Positions 63,820-64,000 of a stretch of DNA of 64,000 bases are shown here, piece after piece (the first letter of the stretch is position 1; every line of letters starts with the position of its first letter). The DNA is from Antedon mediterranea (Eukaryota; Echinodermata; Crinoidea; Comatulida; Antedonidae): positions 19,653,201-19,717,200 of the forward strand of contig NC_092670.1 of the NCBI RefSeq assembly GCF_964355755.1, written 5' to 3'. The translations under genes were made by a program, and so were the position numbers. Under the pieces are notes generated by a model. The model searched no databases. It was not told the DNA's origin and saw nothing but the letters and a program-made list of their open reading frames with translations.

Positions 63820-63939
63820 CTGAAAAACAGACACAGAATTATGCAAATTAACACACACACGCGTTGTAGATAACCAGAAACAAAATATTTGTTGTGGCAC
63901 TTGCTTACCAATCCCAAGTTCTTTGGTTCAAATCCTGTT

Positions 63940-64000
63940 AAGCTCTGTCTACACTATCAAACTAGCTTGACAAAAAAGTGTGATGTGCTCAAATATGGCA
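63940..64000. mobile_element. MITE, same family, cut by the right edge
   Basis: AAGCTCTGTCTACACTATCA, then CTTGACAAAAAAGTGTGATGTG and CTCAAATATGG, matches the left half of the copy at 3946-4086. The other half lies beyond the window. Confidence 0.82.

Overview
The window is AT-rich, intron-rich metazoan nuclear DNA, most likely from an echinoderm. The strongest clue is a fibropellin-like gene (signal peptide, one EGF, one CUB, then a long run of EGF modules with one 114-base exon each), an architecture known from sea urchins. A Penelope-like retroelement, tRNA-derived SINEs, many short inverted-repeat elements and a recurrent AGGCCT palindrome also fit an invertebrate deuterostome. I cannot fix the class (sea urchin, sea cucumber, crinoid or other) from sequence alone.

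Layout. 1-15960, minus strand: the 5' part of the fibropellin-like gene; the 3' end lies off the left edge. Its introns hold a MITE family, a tRNA-derived SINE, a 185-bp TIR element and, in the 5.7-kb first intron, the 3' end of a decayed LINE. 16.5-19.85 kb: a palindromic ~300-bp satellite array flanked by diverged relatives. 20715-21647, plus strand: an uninterrupted 310-codon reading frame of unknown function, with a perfect RFX-type X-box about 650 bp upstream. 23264-25392, minus strand: a five-exon alpha-2,8-sialyltransferase (ST8Sia-like) gene, complete in my model. 25.4-31.0 kb: no gene recognised. 30992-46147, minus strand: a RASD1/RASD2 (Dexras/Rhes)-like small GTPase in two coding exons split by a 14.3-kb intron full of simple and tandem repeats. 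46.2-63.3 kb: mostly mobile DNA (a pogo/Tigger-like TIR transposon, a tRNA-Asp-derived SINE with an 11-bp target duplication, three minisatellites and a rearranged Penelope-like element with 443-bp inverted arms). 63341-63819, minus strand: two exons of a PTB/PID-domain protein, most like the TBC1D1/TBC1D4 RabGAP PTB domain, whose 5' end lies off the right edge.

The genes share no obvious pathway: an extracellular matrix protein, a Golgi glycosyltransferase, a Ras-family GTPase and a probable signalling or trafficking adaptor. Exon limits were set by reading frame, family motifs and GT/AG sites, without transcript evidence. The best candidates for something undescribed are the palindromic satellite, the orphan single-exon gene with its X-box, and the rearranged Penelope element.
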